From contig OY770026.1 of the NCBI GenBank assembly GCA_963669455.1, positions 1,054,001-1,118,000 of the forward strand: a stretch of DNA of 64,000 nt, in the 5' to 3' direction. Of the stretch, positions 17,186 to 26,537 are shown one piece after another (position 1 is the first letter of the stretch; each line of letters opens with the position of its first letter). Under the pieces are notes generated by a model. It searched no databases. It worked only from the letters and a program-made list of their open reading frames with translations, and was not told the DNA's origin. Origin of the DNA: JAWKWH01 sp963669455 (GTDB lineage Bacteria; Pseudomonadota; Alphaproteobacteria; Rhizobiales; Rhizobiaceae). A program made the position numbers and the translations under genes.

Positions 17186-18760
17186 TTACCAACCCATTTG
17201 TTCTTTGGGCAGGTAAACATTGTCAAATGTTGCCCGGATTTCATCATCCAGCTCCCTTGAAACATGGCGTGGAAAACAGGTCTCCAGAATGCGGCATTTT
17301 TCTGCGATAGCGCGCTCGATGATATCCGGTTTACCTTTTTCGACCCATTCCTTCGGGCTCGAGCGATCACCGAGGACCGGGTAAACATATTCCGTCTGCA
17401 TCAATTTCAATGTCTGACCATGGCCGAGATAGTGCCCTGGACCGTTCATGCACACATCGGCAATCGTATCCACAGACAGTGTTTCATCCGACACTTCGAT
17501 GCCTCTGACACATCGCAGGCACTGACCGATCATGTCGTTGTCGATAATCAGGCTTTCCAGGCAAAACCCCATCAGCGAGCCATGCATGCCGGCCGATTCA
17601 TAGACAAGGTTCAGCCCCGATAACCCGGCCATCACATTGGCGATACCCTTTTCATATCCGGCCTGGATATCCGGCAGTTTCGAGTCGGCCATTCCCGAGG
17701 CCGCACCACCGGGCAAATCGTAATATTGTGACATTTGTCCGCAGGCAGCAGAAAGCAAGGCCTGCTCTCCCGATCCGCCAGACATTGCCCCGGTACGCAG
17801 ATCGGAGACAAAGGGCCAGGTTCCAAAAATGGCCGGATGCCCCGGTTTTAGGGCATTGACGTAGGTCAGACCTGCCAGCACTTCCGCCACCGCCTGTACG
17901 ACAGAACCGGCTACGGCTGCGGGTGCGGTGGCTCCGGCCTGACCCGCCGACAGCAGCAAAACCGGCATGCCACCTTCGACGCAGGCCTCAAGAACACCGC
18001 AGGCGTCTTCGGCAAATTTCATTGGCGGTACGACGAAGCAGTTCGAATTCGACACAAAAGGCCGGGCACGGAATTGGTCCTCGCCACCGGCGATCATGTA
18101 GCAAAGTTCAAGTGCGGATTTGACGTTGTCGCGTGTGGTGAAGCTGGTGCCGACGTGTTTCGTCGTTCCCGTCAGGGCAGCATAAAGCGTATTGAAATCC
18201 AGATCGGCCGGATCTGCCATGTCGCGGGCGACCATGGGGCGCTGGAAGAAGTGAACATTATCCAGATTTTCGACGATGCGGGCCGCATCGTAAATATCCT
18301 GCAAGGTGGACTCGCGATAGTCCCGGTTCTCAACATCGACTAGATGGACCGCTGCGCCGGCTGTTCCGAAGTGGACACGGGCCTTGCCCGGACGAAGATC
18401 ATGGTCAGGAGCCTGTCCGTGAAGCACGAAGTCACGCGCGGCATTTTTTATTGCCGACAAAATCAGCTTTCTTGGAAAGCGCAGTCGTCCGTCTTCGCCA
18501 TACTCGGCACCAGCTTTTGTGCAGGCCTCAATACAGGATGGAATGGCGTCGGCAAAGCCGACTGTTTCCAGAACCGTCAGCACCGCTTCATGAATGCGAT
18601 CCTGATCGCCTGGTGATAAGGGTTTGTATTTTCCGCCATCCAACCCCGCCCGAACGGGACGGATATCTGGGGCGAGTGGCGCGGCCCGCATTGCTTTTCG
18701 GGCTTTACGGCCGCCGGAACGCCGCGACCTTGCTTCATTTTGTGCAGCATCAGAGGGCAT
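17186..18760 (-). CDS. Trimethylamine methyltransferase family protein (MttB-like, non-pyrrolysine)
   Basis: A 524-residue TIM-barrel protein of the MttB superfamily (VHFGTAGAAVHLVDVENRDY, PAIFGTWPFVSDLRTGAMSG, ESAGMHGSLMGFCLESLIID, GHGQTLKLMQTEYVYP). The frame reads through without an in-frame amber codon, so it is of the non-pyrrolysine group, whose characterised members demethylate glycine betaine, carnitine or proline betaine and pass the methyl to a corrinoid protein. No corrinoid protein gene is adjacent. ATG at 18760 is favoured because GTGGAG lies 9 bases before it; ATG at 18778 has no such site. The divergent-upstream MocR regulator may control it. Confidence 0.85.
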   Translation of the reverse strand: MPSDAAQNEARSRRSGGRKARKAMRAAPLAPDIRPVRAGLDGGKYKPLSPGDQDRIHEAVLTVLETVGFADAIPSCIEACTKAGAEYGEDGRLRFPRKLILSAIKNAARDFVLHGQAPDHDLRPGKARVHFGTAGAAVHLVDVENRDYRESTLQDIYDAARIVENLDNVHFFQRPMVARDMADPADLDFNTLYAALTGTTKHVGTSFTTRDNVKSALELCYMIAGGEDQFRARPFVSNSNCFVVPPMKFAEDACGVLEACVEGGMPVLLLSAGQAGATAPAAVAGSVVQAVAEVLAGLTYVNALKPGHPAIFGTWPFVSDLRTGAMSGGSGEQALLSAACGQMSQYYDLPGGAASGMADSKLPDIQAGYEKGIANVMAGLSGLNLVYESAGMHGSLMGFCLESLIIDNDMIGQCLRCVRGIEVSDETLSVDTIADVCMNGPGHYLGHGQTLKLMQTEYVYPVLGDRSSPKEWVEKGKPDIIERAIAEKCRILETCFPRHVSRELDDEIRATFDNVYLPKEQMGW

Positions 18761-18867
18761 GGCGTACTCCACTCTCATGAAATTAGATGCCGATTTTTCA
18801 TGGAGATTGGGCGTTTTACAAAGACAAAAACGACGGCCGATTGAGCAAAAACGCCACTTCTAGGAAA

Positions 18868-18932
18868 TGTTGGGGCATTTTTCGCCCAAGCGGTGTCATG
18901 GAAGCGAAAAATGCTTCAATGGTTCCAAACGG
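18868..18932. repeat. REP-like dispersed palindromic repeat, copy 1
   Basis: Contains GGGCATTTTTCGCCC and, after a short spacer, GCGAAAAATGCTTCAATGG. The same pair of elements occurs at 33.9 kb and, inverted, at 27.4 kb, with a diverged copy at 46.55 kb. It lies in the gap between the MttB-like gene and the MocR gene. Confidence 0.65.
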
Positions 18933-19001
18933 GCAGCGGCGCAGCCATTCGTTAAATCCTGACCACGACCCAGTTGAATTGCACGGATTTTTGGACAGTT
19001 T

Positions 19002-20519
19002 CTATTGCGCCGCCGCGGCCTCACGGGTTGCCTGTCTTGCCGCCCGGGCCAGCTTGATGATCCCTTTGTCGATGTATCTGAGCGGAATGGATGAAATTCC
19101 AAGCCGCATATAATTTGCCGGTTTCTTTTGCCCGGCAAAGAAAATATGGCCCGGTTCGACCAATACGCCGTGCTTGCGCGCTTCGGTCGCCACTGCACCC
19201 GCATCGGCCGATTTCGGCCCTTCCAGCCAGATGGACGTGCCAGTATCGGCGATACCGGTCGACCAGTCAGGCAAATGTTCGGCGAGGGATTGCATGATGT
19301 GCTCTCTTCGCTCGTGGAAGGCGGTTGCCAGTTTGCGCACCAGGGTTTCGTGGTGGCCGAGTGACAAAAACAGCGCCACTGCACGCTGATTATTGGCGGG
19401 TGGATGGCGCAAGACAAAGCGGCGAAGCGCGCGTAACTCCAAAATCAGTTCCGGCGAAGCGACGATGTAGCCCACGCGCAAGCCCGGTGCTAGCGTCTTC
19501 GACAGGGAGCCGACATAGGCAACCCGCCCTGAACGGTCCATGCTTTTCAGGGCCGGTTCAGGCGCATCGTCGAGGAGCTGGCTGTCATAGTCATCCTCTA
19601 TGATTATCATGTTCCTGGCTTCTGCGAGGTTTAACAAATCCGCGCGACGGCTTGCCGTCATAGAAACCATTGTCGGGCACTGGTGACTGGGTGTCACAAA
19701 GGCGAATCCGCAATCGGCCGGCGTTTTTTCCACGACGAAACCGTGTCTGTCGACCGGAACAGGCACGGTTTCAGCACCGGCGAGGCGAAAAATACTGCGC
19801 GCATCCGGGTAGCCGGGGTCTTCCATTGCCACCCGGCTTTGCCTCGACATCAGCAGCTTGGCCAGCATGTAAAGCGCGTTTTGGGCGCCAAGGGTGATCA
19901 TAATCTCATCGGGGCTGGCGAATATACCACGCTTGGGCAGCATTCGCGCCTGGATCTGCTCTACCAGAAGCGGGTCATCCAACTCCGCCATGTCGGCTGC
20001 CCAATCGTTGATCTCGAGCACCGCCAGAGCCATGCGGTTACATTCTCTCCACTCGGTTGTCGGAAACAGTGACGGATCGAATTGCCCGTAGACGAACGGA
20101 TAGGCCGAGGCCTGCCAATTGTTCGGCTTTTCCGGTTTGGGCAAATCGCGCGCACTCGTTATCACCCTTTCATGCCAGTTGATGATACCGGGCGATCCCT
20201 GCTTTTCGTGGTGCTGCTCCACCGGTGAGCCAAGTATCTCGGGATTTACAAAATGGCCACGGCGCTCGCGGGCAACCAGGAACCCCTGATCGACAAGCTG
20301 TTGGAAGGCCAGAACCACCGTGCCGCGGGCGACACCAAGCTTCTTTGCCAGAATACGGCATGATGGCAGCGGCATTTTCGCTGAAATCTGCCGGTCGAGA
20401 ATGGCCGCGACAATCGTCTGGCGGATTTGCGCCTGAAGGGTCTGTCCTGACCCCGGCGTGATTGAAAACAGCCCAGACCAAATTGTTTTGTCGGTTCGCG
20501 TGGTCATTTTTGTTTCCAT
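19002..20519 (-). CDS. MocR-type regulator (GntR helix-turn-helix plus aminotransferase domain)
   Basis: A 505-residue fusion. Residues about 25-95 form a GntR winged helix (LQAQIRQTIVAAILDRQISA, KLGVARGTVVLAFQQLVDQG). The rest is a fold-type I aminotransferase domain with the pyridoxal-phosphate lysine in YVGSLSKTLAPGLRVGY and the EDDYDSQLL loop. MocR proteins are usually regulators that sense an amino-acid-like compound bound to PLP, not enzymes. The start is ATG 20519 or ATG 20507. A short ATTGG-T-CCAAT palindrome 31 bases upstream is a likely binding site. The adjacent MttB-family gene is the natural target. Confidence 0.9.
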   Translation of the reverse strand: METKMTTRTDKTIWSGLFSITPGSGQTLQAQIRQTIVAAILDRQISAKMPLPSCRILAKKLGVARGTVVLAFQQLVDQGFLVARERRGHFVNPEILGSPVEQHHEKQGSPGIINWHERVITSARDLPKPEKPNNWQASAYPFVYGQFDPSLFPTTEWRECNRMALAVLEINDWAADMAELDDPLLVEQIQARMLPKRGIFASPDEIMITLGAQNALYMLAKLLMSRQSRVAMEDPGYPDARSIFRLAGAETVPVPVDRHGFVVEKTPADCGFAFVTPSHQCPTMVSMTASRRADLLNLAEARNMIIIEDDYDSQLLDDAPEPALKSMDRSGRVAYVGSLSKTLAPGLRVGYIVASPELILELRALRRFVLRHPPANNQRAVALFLSLGHHETLVRKLATAFHERREHIMQSLAEHLPDWSTGIADTGTSIWLEGPKSADAGAVATEARKHGVLVEPGHIFFAGQKKPANYMRLGISSIPLRYIDKGIIKLARAARQATREAAAAQ

Positions 20520-20549
20520 GAGTGCGGCTTGAATTTCTGGTATATAGCT

Positions 20550-20560
20550 ATTGGTCCAAT
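20550..20560. promoter_or_regulatory. Putative MocR operator
   Basis: ATTGG-T-CCAAT inverted repeat preceded by TATATAGCT, 31 bases upstream of the MocR start, where it could overlap the gene's own promoter. Binding is inferred from position and symmetry only. Confidence 0.4.
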
Positions 20561-20574
20561 TGATGTAATGCTGT

Positions 20575-20588
20575 CAAGACACGCTCTA
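20575..20588. repeat. Solo end of the inverted-repeat mobile element
   Basis: CAAGACACGCTCTA is identical to the inner part of the right terminal repeat of the element at 21194-21573. No partner end faces it nearby. A weaker match (ATCAAGACACGCTTTA) lies at about 16265. Confidence 0.5.
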
Positions 20589-20761
20589 ACTTCATGGTTG
20601 ATGGCTGACGCATTCGCGGGGACTGCGGTGCACATGATGAATGCCGGATTATCGAAATGTCGTGCCTGGTAAACAGGGCGTGACGGCGATCACATCGCTT
20701 GTCCGGCGATGCAGACACGATGCAACGGTATTTCGCACAAAGTTCCATAAGGAGAATTCAA

Positions 20762-21049
20762 ATGAAAAATCTTGTTGCAATCGCACTAATCGCCATCCTT
20801 GCCGGCACCGGCGTGGCAACTGCAAAAAACGGAAATTCGGGTAGTTCAGGCTCGGACGCAGGCGCAGCTGACAACAATGGTCCTATTCCGGCTATTGTGG
20901 AAGTGCCTACGAATGTGCGCCCTGTTCCTATTGTCGGCGCAACCCATCTTCGTCCCATTAGGCGTGCCGTTCCGCGTGTTGTTGATGGCTGCTTTGCTGA
21001 CAGTGACGTTTATCAGAGCGGAGGCGATTGCGACCCGGTTGGCCGTTGA
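20762..21049 (+). CDS. Small secreted protein of unknown function
   Basis: A 95-residue product with a clear signal peptide (KNLVAIALIAILAGTGVATA) and a mature part rich in Gly, Ser, Pro and Arg, with two cysteines near the end (GCFADSD, GDCDPVG) that could form one disulphide. AAGGAG lies 8 bases before the ATG, so it is likely a real gene. I do not recognise a family. It stands alone between the MocR gene and a mobile element. Confidence 0.6.
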   Translation: MKNLVAIALIAILAGTGVATAKNGNSGSSGSDAGAADNNGPIPAIVEVPTNVRPVPIVGATHLRPIRRAVPRVVDGCFADSDVYQSGGDCDPVGR

Positions 21050-21193
21050 TCCGCACTTACCTGTTTTCAATAACCGGCTTGCTTTGCTGCAAGCCGGTCC
21101 TAGAGCAGTTTTGACCCTTTCTTTATATCCACCACACCAGCGGATATCACTGTCTTTTCACGCAAAATTCCCGCAAGTTTTGAATAGTGCTAT

Positions 21194-21573
21194 CTAGAGC
21201 GTGTCTTGCTTAAATGGGATCAGTTTGATGGAGAGGATTTTTTGCGGCAGTTAGGAAAACACCGGAGTGCGATCAAACGATCGTGCGAGGATTTTGACGG
21301 TGAGGTCTGGTTTATCGGGCTTGCCCGACGAAAGGTCCAGTGGACCTTTCGCCAGCCGAACGCCCGAAGGGCCGACGTGAAAAAGACCTCCAAGCAGGTT
21401 AAGTTAAGGTTTTGAAACAGAACAGCAAAACTAAATCATTTGACCTTGGTTCTTTGCGCCCTGGATGTCGTCGCGCGACGCTAACGGGTGTGCACCCGCG
21501 TCGCGTCGCTCTTCTAACCAGGACACAAATACCCTGCGCTCAAACGATTCCATTTAAACAAGACACGCTCTAG
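21194..21573. mobile_element. Non-autonomous element with 24-bp terminal inverted repeats, copy 1
   Basis: The left end (21194-21217, beginning CTAGAGCGTGTCTTGC) and right end (21550-21573, ending AAGACACGCTCTAG) are inverted repeats with one mismatch in 24. The interior is almost identical over about 220 bases to the copy at 46307-46826 and is full of short hairpins (CGGGCTTGCCCG, AAGGTCCAGTGGACCTT). It encodes no transposase; a 69-codon frame at 21206-21415 is kept in both copies but may only reflect DNA similarity. It looks like a MITE-type element mobilised by a transposase elsewhere. Confidence 0.75.
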
Positions 21574-21607
21574 TGTCAGTTTGATTATCGATCACCGAGG
21601 GTCACAA

Positions 21608-22297
21608 ATGGTTTCCTTGAAATCTTTTTCGCTATTTTCATCCCTGAGCGATGCTCAGGATGAGAAATTTTCGTCTCTTTGTAACGTCAGCGAGCATGGC
21701 GAGCACGAGTTGATCGTCGATTTTATGGATGAGAGCCATGATGTACGCTTCATCGTTAGCGGGCGGGTCCGGGTGATCCTGCGGTTTTCAACCGGGCAGG
21801 AGGCCATATTGGGAGAGTTCGGCGACGGCCAGTTTTTTGGCGAGCAGGCAGCGATCGATGGGCAAGCAAGGTCGGCGAATGTCACGGCGATGGTTTCGAC
21901 CAGACTAATGTCGATGTCACGAAATGTACTCCTCGATATCATGCACGAGGTGCCGGAGGTGGCAATTGATCTTCTTAAGGTTCTGTCGGCGCGTATTCGG
22001 GACCTGAATATGCGCGTGGCCGAACGGTCGTTCCTCAAGGCCAAATACCGCCTTTACAGCGAGCTTTTGCGGCTGTCGCGGCCGAGGCTCGGCCATGAGG
22101 GTCAGCGCATAATCTCGCCGCCGCCGGTTCAACAGGCGCTGGCAGAGCGGATCGGTTGCAGCCGCGAGGCGGTCTCCCGGGAAATGGCATCGCTTGCCAG
22201 AGCCAATATTGTTGAGCGGGCCCGCGGTGGTGTCGTGCTTCGCGATGTCGATGAATTGTCGCTGCGTATTTCGGCGGGATGGGATGACGGTCCCTGA
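21608..22297 (+). CDS. Crp/Fnr-family transcriptional regulator
   Basis: A 229-residue protein with a cyclic-nucleotide-binding-type beta barrel (residues 10-130, including GEFGDGQFFGEQAAID, close to the phosphate-binding cassette of cAMP receptors), a long dimer helix and a Crp-type winged helix (LAERIGCSREAVSREMASLA, 177-196). ATG 21608 is used because GAGGG precedes it. It has no Fnr cysteine cluster. It ends 7 bases from the convergent CHASE2 cyclase gene, so a cyclase-receptor partnership through cAMP is an attractive but unproven reading. Confidence 0.88.
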   Translation: MVSLKSFSLFSSLSDAQDEKFSSLCNVSEHGEHELIVDFMDESHDVRFIVSGRVRVILRFSTGQEAILGEFGDGQFFGEQAAIDGQARSANVTAMVSTRLMSMSRNVLLDIMHEVPEVAIDLLKVLSARIRDLNMRVAERSFLKAKYRLYSELLRLSRPRLGHEGQRIISPPPVQQALAERIGCSREAVSREMASLARANIVERARGGVVLRDVDELSLRISAGWDDGP

Positions 22298-22304
22298 CGA
22301 ATAT

Positions 22305-24182
22305 TTAAAACTGCTCTAGATTTTCGTTGGCCGTAAAGGCCTCAATCCTCTCGTCAAACCCTTGCAGGCTCACCGGTCCGACCGGTTTGAGAATTATGGT
22401 GGCTGCTGCCGCCGTTCCCGGACCGGCCAGCAGCGGAACACCGGTGGTCTTGGTGGCGCTTTCAAGGCGAGCGGCAAGATTGATCGCATCACCAATTGCG
22501 GTGTAATCGATCCGCCGGGCAGAGCCGAAATTACCTACCGAACAGATGCCCGTCTCAAGACCTGCTCCGACGCGGAGCGCCGGCAGGTTCTGGCCTGTCA
22601 GGTTTTCATTTGACCGGGCGATGCGCTTGATGATCGCCATGGCGGTTGCGATTGCCCTGTCGGCATGGTCGTCAACGGCGATGGGGGCATTCCAGATGGC
22701 CAGCACCGCATCGCCCATAAATTTATCTATCGTGCCGTCGCGCCTTAAAATTTCATCGGTGGCAATGGCGAGGAAGTGATTGATCACGGTCACGACTTCG
22801 TCGGCGGCAAGCGTGTGGGTCATTGCTGTGAACCCGCGAATATCCATCATCAACGCGGTCACTTCGCGCTTTTCAACCTTGATCATTGCCTCGGCGTCGC
22901 TTGCTGAGAGCGTATCCACGATTGCCGGTGACAGAAACTGAGAGAACTGCCTGGTTAGAGACTGGCGCCTTTGTTCGGCATGGCGATAGTTGGCAAAGCC
23001 CGATGTCATGGCCACCAGAAGCAGCGCGGCTGCGGGCTGGAGGCTCTCATAAAACGTGCTGTTGACGGCAAAATTTGCCGCTCCCGCCACAAATGGGGAG
23101 CTGATGACCAGGATCATTGCAGGCACCGAAACCCACGGCCGGGAAATGACCTTGATGCCGAGAAACACAACCAAAACCGATCCGGCGGCAAACCAGAGCC
23201 GTTCGATCCATTTTGCGCTTTTCGGATGTTGCGGGAAATCCTGCGTGAGTATCTGCTCGATCACCAGCCCGTGTATTTCGGCTCCAAGACGGGCCACTTC
23301 AGCCGGCGTCGTGTGATACTGATCAAGGCCAACGGCGCTGACCATCAAAATTGCGATCGCGCCGGCCAGTTGCGGTGCCGGTTTCCCGTCGAGAAGGCTT
23401 GCGGCTGGCACGATGGGAAGGCTGCCCTGGCGCTCCCGCAAATTTATCGTGCCTGCCGCCTGCAACGGGATGATATCGGCACCGATCTTTAGGGCATTGA
23501 ACTCGCCATCTACCATTTTTGCGGTAAATCCGGCCTCGCCGCGATATATCCGCACCAGTTCCAGGGCAAAAGACGGCCAGAGTTGAATTTCTTCTCCTGA
23601 GCTGCGAAGCCATAGCAAGGGCAACTGGCGCAGTGTTCCATCACTGTCAGGTGTCGCCCGGATGATGCCGAGACCGCTGGCGGAACTGGTGAACATTGGG
23701 TGAGATGCAACCAGCCCGCCAAAAGCGGGCAAAGTCTGCGGTACGCCGCCCACCAGCGACCAACCGGCTTTGGGACTTAGCTTGGTCGATGCCGGCAGAT
23801 TGTCAATGCTGGCTGCCAGTATCGACCGTGAGGCAGCCAGCGCTTCTGCAAGCCGCTGATCAGCTTTTTTGCCGCCTGGCCCGGTGTCGGGTTCGGGAAG
23901 CAGGATGTCGAGGCCGATCGCGGTGCTGCCATTTGATGCGACGGCCCCGACCAGATCGGCAATCTTTCCTCTGCTCCAAGGCCAGCGGCCCACCTTTTGC
24001 AAAGCCGCGTCGTCAATCGCCACCAAAACGACCGGAGACGATACCGGCGGAGCGGGCAATAATGTCTGGTAGATGTCGAAGGTTTTTCCCCGCAGTGCCG
24101 AAAACTGCCGGTCAAGCAGGATGTGTGCAGCCAAAAGCATGGCCGCAAGAAGTGTTGCGCCAATCCATGCCCTGACCACCAT
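22305..24182 (-). CDS. CHASE2-domain adenylate/guanylate cyclase
   Basis: A 625-residue membrane protein: N-terminal membrane helix (ATLLAAMLLAAHILLD), an extracytoplasmic CHASE2 sensor (about 30-330; VVLVAIDDAALQKVGRWPWS), three membrane helices (about 335-410), and a class III cyclase domain (about 430-600). Both metal aspartates are present (MMDIRGFTAM and GDAVLAIWNAP), along with DKFMGDAV whose lysine favours ATP. It should make cAMP in response to an envelope signal. It is the last gene of a minus-strand set with FecR-like and outer-membrane proteins. Confidence 0.92.
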   Translation of the reverse strand: MVVRAWIGATLLAAMLLAAHILLDRQFSALRGKTFDIYQTLLPAPPVSSPVVLVAIDDAALQKVGRWPWSRGKIADLVGAVASNGSTAIGLDILLPEPDTGPGGKKADQRLAEALAASRSILAASIDNLPASTKLSPKAGWSLVGGVPQTLPAFGGLVASHPMFTSSASGLGIIRATPDSDGTLRQLPLLWLRSSGEEIQLWPSFALELVRIYRGEAGFTAKMVDGEFNALKIGADIIPLQAAGTINLRERQGSLPIVPAASLLDGKPAPQLAGAIAILMVSAVGLDQYHTTPAEVARLGAEIHGLVIEQILTQDFPQHPKSAKWIERLWFAAGSVLVVFLGIKVISRPWVSVPAMILVISSPFVAGAANFAVNSTFYESLQPAAALLLVAMTSGFANYRHAEQRRQSLTRQFSQFLSPAIVDTLSASDAEAMIKVEKREVTALMMDIRGFTAMTHTLAADEVVTVINHFLAIATDEILRRDGTIDKFMGDAVLAIWNAPIAVDDHADRAIATAMAIIKRIARSNENLTGQNLPALRVGAGLETGICSVGNFGSARRIDYTAIGDAINLAARLESATKTTGVPLLAGPGTAAAATIILKPVGPVSLQGFDERIEAFTANENLEQF

Positions 24183-24194
24183 CTCAACCGGCCG

Positions 24195-24983
24195 CTACGG
24201 CCCGGTCACGTTTATATGCCGGCCGACAGGCGTGTCGGGGATCTCTCTTGAACCTCCCGGATCGGCACGGGGAATGGAGCCATCGCGCGATGAACATCGT
24301 TTAAGCCGAATGCTTGCCTGCGAGGCACATCCGACTTCCGCATCAAGGCCACCGCCTTGCCTGCCGGGTGACCTTGTGCCGGCAATTCTGTCGGTGCTGT
24401 CCAGTATGGCGAACCGGTTGCGCCCTGCGGGGCCTATCTGAAGCCCGGTTCCGTTGGAAATGCACGAAAACCCCGGTTTTGTGACGATCTTTTTGCGGCC
24501 GCCGAGTTTGCAGGTCATCTGGCCGGCGCGCAGAATACCTTCCGTCAGCCCTTTTTTTACCGACACTTCGACGATCCCGCCGCGAACGCCCAGCACCATG
24601 TGCGGCGTGCGTATGTTCATGCGCCCGCGCTTTGAGATCTGGCCGCCGTAAAAGCGCGTCAACCCGCTGTTTGCCCTGATTGTCGACGAGCCGCGCCTTG
24701 TGGACGGGTCATAGACAAATTCGTCGATGACGAGGCTGGCGTTGGGGCCTATTTTCGCACTCGATTCATCGTCGAACACGATCATGCCCAGGCCTGTCGC
24801 GTTGCTTTTCAATCGATCATTTAGAAATATTTCAGCTCCAACGCCGAGTTTTGGCCCGTTCAGCCGCTTGATCACGGTCTGAAATGCGGTCATTTTTCCG
24901 ACCTGCCTGGCCAGAGCCTCAGAGGTTCCGGCGACCGTTACCGAGGCGGCGATCAATGAGGCAACAATCATCATTTTCATCAT
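24195..24983 (-). CDS. FecR-domain protein, exported
   Basis: A 262-residue protein with a signal peptide (MIVASLIAASVTVAGTSEAL) and a FecR-type domain (ILNDRL-like start IFLNDRLKSNATGLGMIVFD, core MNIRTPHMVLGVRGGIVEVS). FecR domains in this context are periplasmic and sit next to CHASE2 cyclases in many Proteobacteria. The last 60 residues are Arg/Gly/Pro-rich and not recognised. ATG 24983 is chosen because GAGGAGA directly precedes it. It lies 12 bases upstream of the cyclase and 8 bases after the barrel-protein gene. Confidence 0.85.
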   Translation of the reverse strand: MMKMMIVASLIAASVTVAGTSEALARQVGKMTAFQTVIKRLNGPKLGVGAEIFLNDRLKSNATGLGMIVFDDESSAKIGPNASLVIDEFVYDPSTRRGSSTIRANSGLTRFYGGQISKRGRMNIRTPHMVLGVRGGIVEVSVKKGLTEGILRAGQMTCKLGGRKKIVTKPGFSCISNGTGLQIGPAGRNRFAILDSTDRIAGTRSPGRQGGGLDAEVGCASQASIRLKRCSSRDGSIPRADPGGSREIPDTPVGRHINVTGP

Positions 24984-24991
24984 GTGTCTCC

Positions 24992-26266
24992 TCAATAAAG
25001 CGAAATTGTGTAGCTGATCGATGCGTCAAATCTTGATTGATCACGTATCGGCAGATTGCTGTAGCGTGTATCCCTGAATGACAGGTCGAAGTCGAAACGG
25101 CTGCGATCATCGATCTGGATGGTATGTGCCCAATAGGCCCGCCAGTAGTCGCCAAAAATCGGAAATGCCGGCCCTAAAATTGTGTCTGGACGCTGAATAT
25201 CTCCGAGCGCGATACCTGCCTGCTGGCTCCAGATTATTCCGTTTTCAAACGCCAGGACCTGCCCAGCGTAGCCGAGTTCACCTTCGTAAACATGGCCAAC
25301 CTTGCCAAATCCACGGTTTCTATCGACATAGCCGCGGCCCGATAATCCGATCGAGTGGCTTTGTGCAAACCGCCAGGTCGCTCCGGTTTCAAAGGTGATC
25401 CGGTCATCCTCCAAGAGCCCGCCGGATGAATTTCCAAGCCAGGCATAGCCGGCTTCAGCATAGACGAATGTGTTGGCTGTTGGTGCCGCGGTCAGGCGTG
25501 CGGTTGCGCCATAGGCCCGGCGAAACAGGCCGGCATCAAAGGTTTCATAGGAGCCATAGGCGGTTAGCTGACCGCGTAGCGTGGGGATCAATTCCGTTGG
25601 CAAGCCGACATCAAGCGTTATGCCGGCGCGGCCGTGCGGTGCGGTGTAGATGCCGCCGATACCATCAAAATTGTAGTCGCCGAACCGGCGTGTCGTTCCA
25701 ACTTCGCCAAATAAAATGAGCGCGTTGTTGTTTGCCGTCTCAAGATCGAAGCGCAACTGACCCGAAGCCTGGATGAAGGGATTGTAGTCTCGCCGGTCGG
25801 TCCAAAACGGATTCGGGCTGAAATTGATAAATTCACCACGAACACCCACCGTTACGTCCAGAAATCCGGAAATACCGGACAGTGCCTGATTGACGCGGGT
25901 TAGCAGCCGTTTCGCTGCCCGGTGATCGCCGGCTCCCAGTGTGCCGATGTCAATCGCATATTCGAGGTGACGGGCAGCCAGTTCGCGGGATCCGACATGA
26001 TGATAAAGACGGGCTGCAATCAGATGCGCCCTGGCGTCACGCGGATAAGTTATCAGGTGTTGTTCTATCGTCGACAGGGCCTGATCGTATTGCCCGGCCC
26101 GAACGGCCAGCCGGACAAATGCGGACAGTGCCGATATGTCGCCGGGGTTTCCGACACGTGCTGCAAAAGCCTGTTGGTAACGGCTGTCAAACGACTGGGC
26201 TTCTGCCTGCGTGAAGGTCAGGCACAAAAGCATGGCAGCAGACAAAGCGGCCCCAAGTTTTCGCAT
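24992..26266 (-). CDS. TPR plus outer-membrane beta-barrel protein
   Basis: A 424-residue protein with a signal peptide (LGAALSAAMLLCLTFTQAEA), a helical tetratricopeptide-like part (about 20-125; GQYDQALSTIEQHLITYPRD, ARLYHHVGSRELAARHLEYA) and a C-terminal half of alternating aromatic strands ending in an aromatic residue (DASISYTISLY), as in outer-membrane barrels. ATG 26266 is chosen by GGAAGGGG and by the signal peptide; the frame is open 49 codons further upstream. It leads the operon barrel - FecR - CHASE2 cyclase and may be the envelope sensor or exporter of that set. Confidence 0.75.
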   Translation of the reverse strand: MRKLGAALSAAMLLCLTFTQAEAQSFDSRYQQAFAARVGNPGDISALSAFVRLAVRAGQYDQALSTIEQHLITYPRDARAHLIAARLYHHVGSRELAARHLEYAIDIGTLGAGDHRAAKRLLTRVNQALSGISGFLDVTVGVRGEFINFSPNPFWTDRRDYNPFIQASGQLRFDLETANNNALILFGEVGTTRRFGDYNFDGIGGIYTAPHGRAGITLDVGLPTELIPTLRGQLTAYGSYETFDAGLFRRAYGATARLTAAPTANTFVYAEAGYAWLGNSSGGLLEDDRITFETGATWRFAQSHSIGLSGRGYVDRNRGFGKVGHVYEGELGYAGQVLAFENGIIWSQQAGIALGDIQRPDTILGPAFPIFGDYWRAYWAHTIQIDDRSRFDFDLSFRDTRYSNLPIRDQSRFDASISYTISLY

Positions 26267-26537
26267 CCTGGCCCCTTCCAGCTCCGATGTCTCAAAAAAA
26301 CCTACAATCATGATGTCTTGCCGTATTCCAGACCGGATGGTCAAGACACCGATGGCCCCGATGCGTGTCTGAATTACGACAGTCGACAATAATATTTGCT
26401 GCGATTTGTACATCGCTTCATTTGAGTATTTTGCGAAAATTCATGGTGTGACGGAGGGCACAGTGTGATCGGCCAAGGCACGGTAGGGTCTTTTCATGCA
26501 CCGCAACTGGGCGGCTGCCCAAAACAGGAGAGAGAAA

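Noticed and set aside
17186..18760. Pyrrolysine codon in the MttB-family gene
   Set aside because: The frame runs from start to TAG stop at the expected C-terminus with no internal amber codon.
21206..21415. 69-codon frame conserved in both inverted-repeat elements
   Set aside because: Both copies are nearly identical DNA, so frame conservation carries no weight; composition and hairpins argue for structure, not coding.
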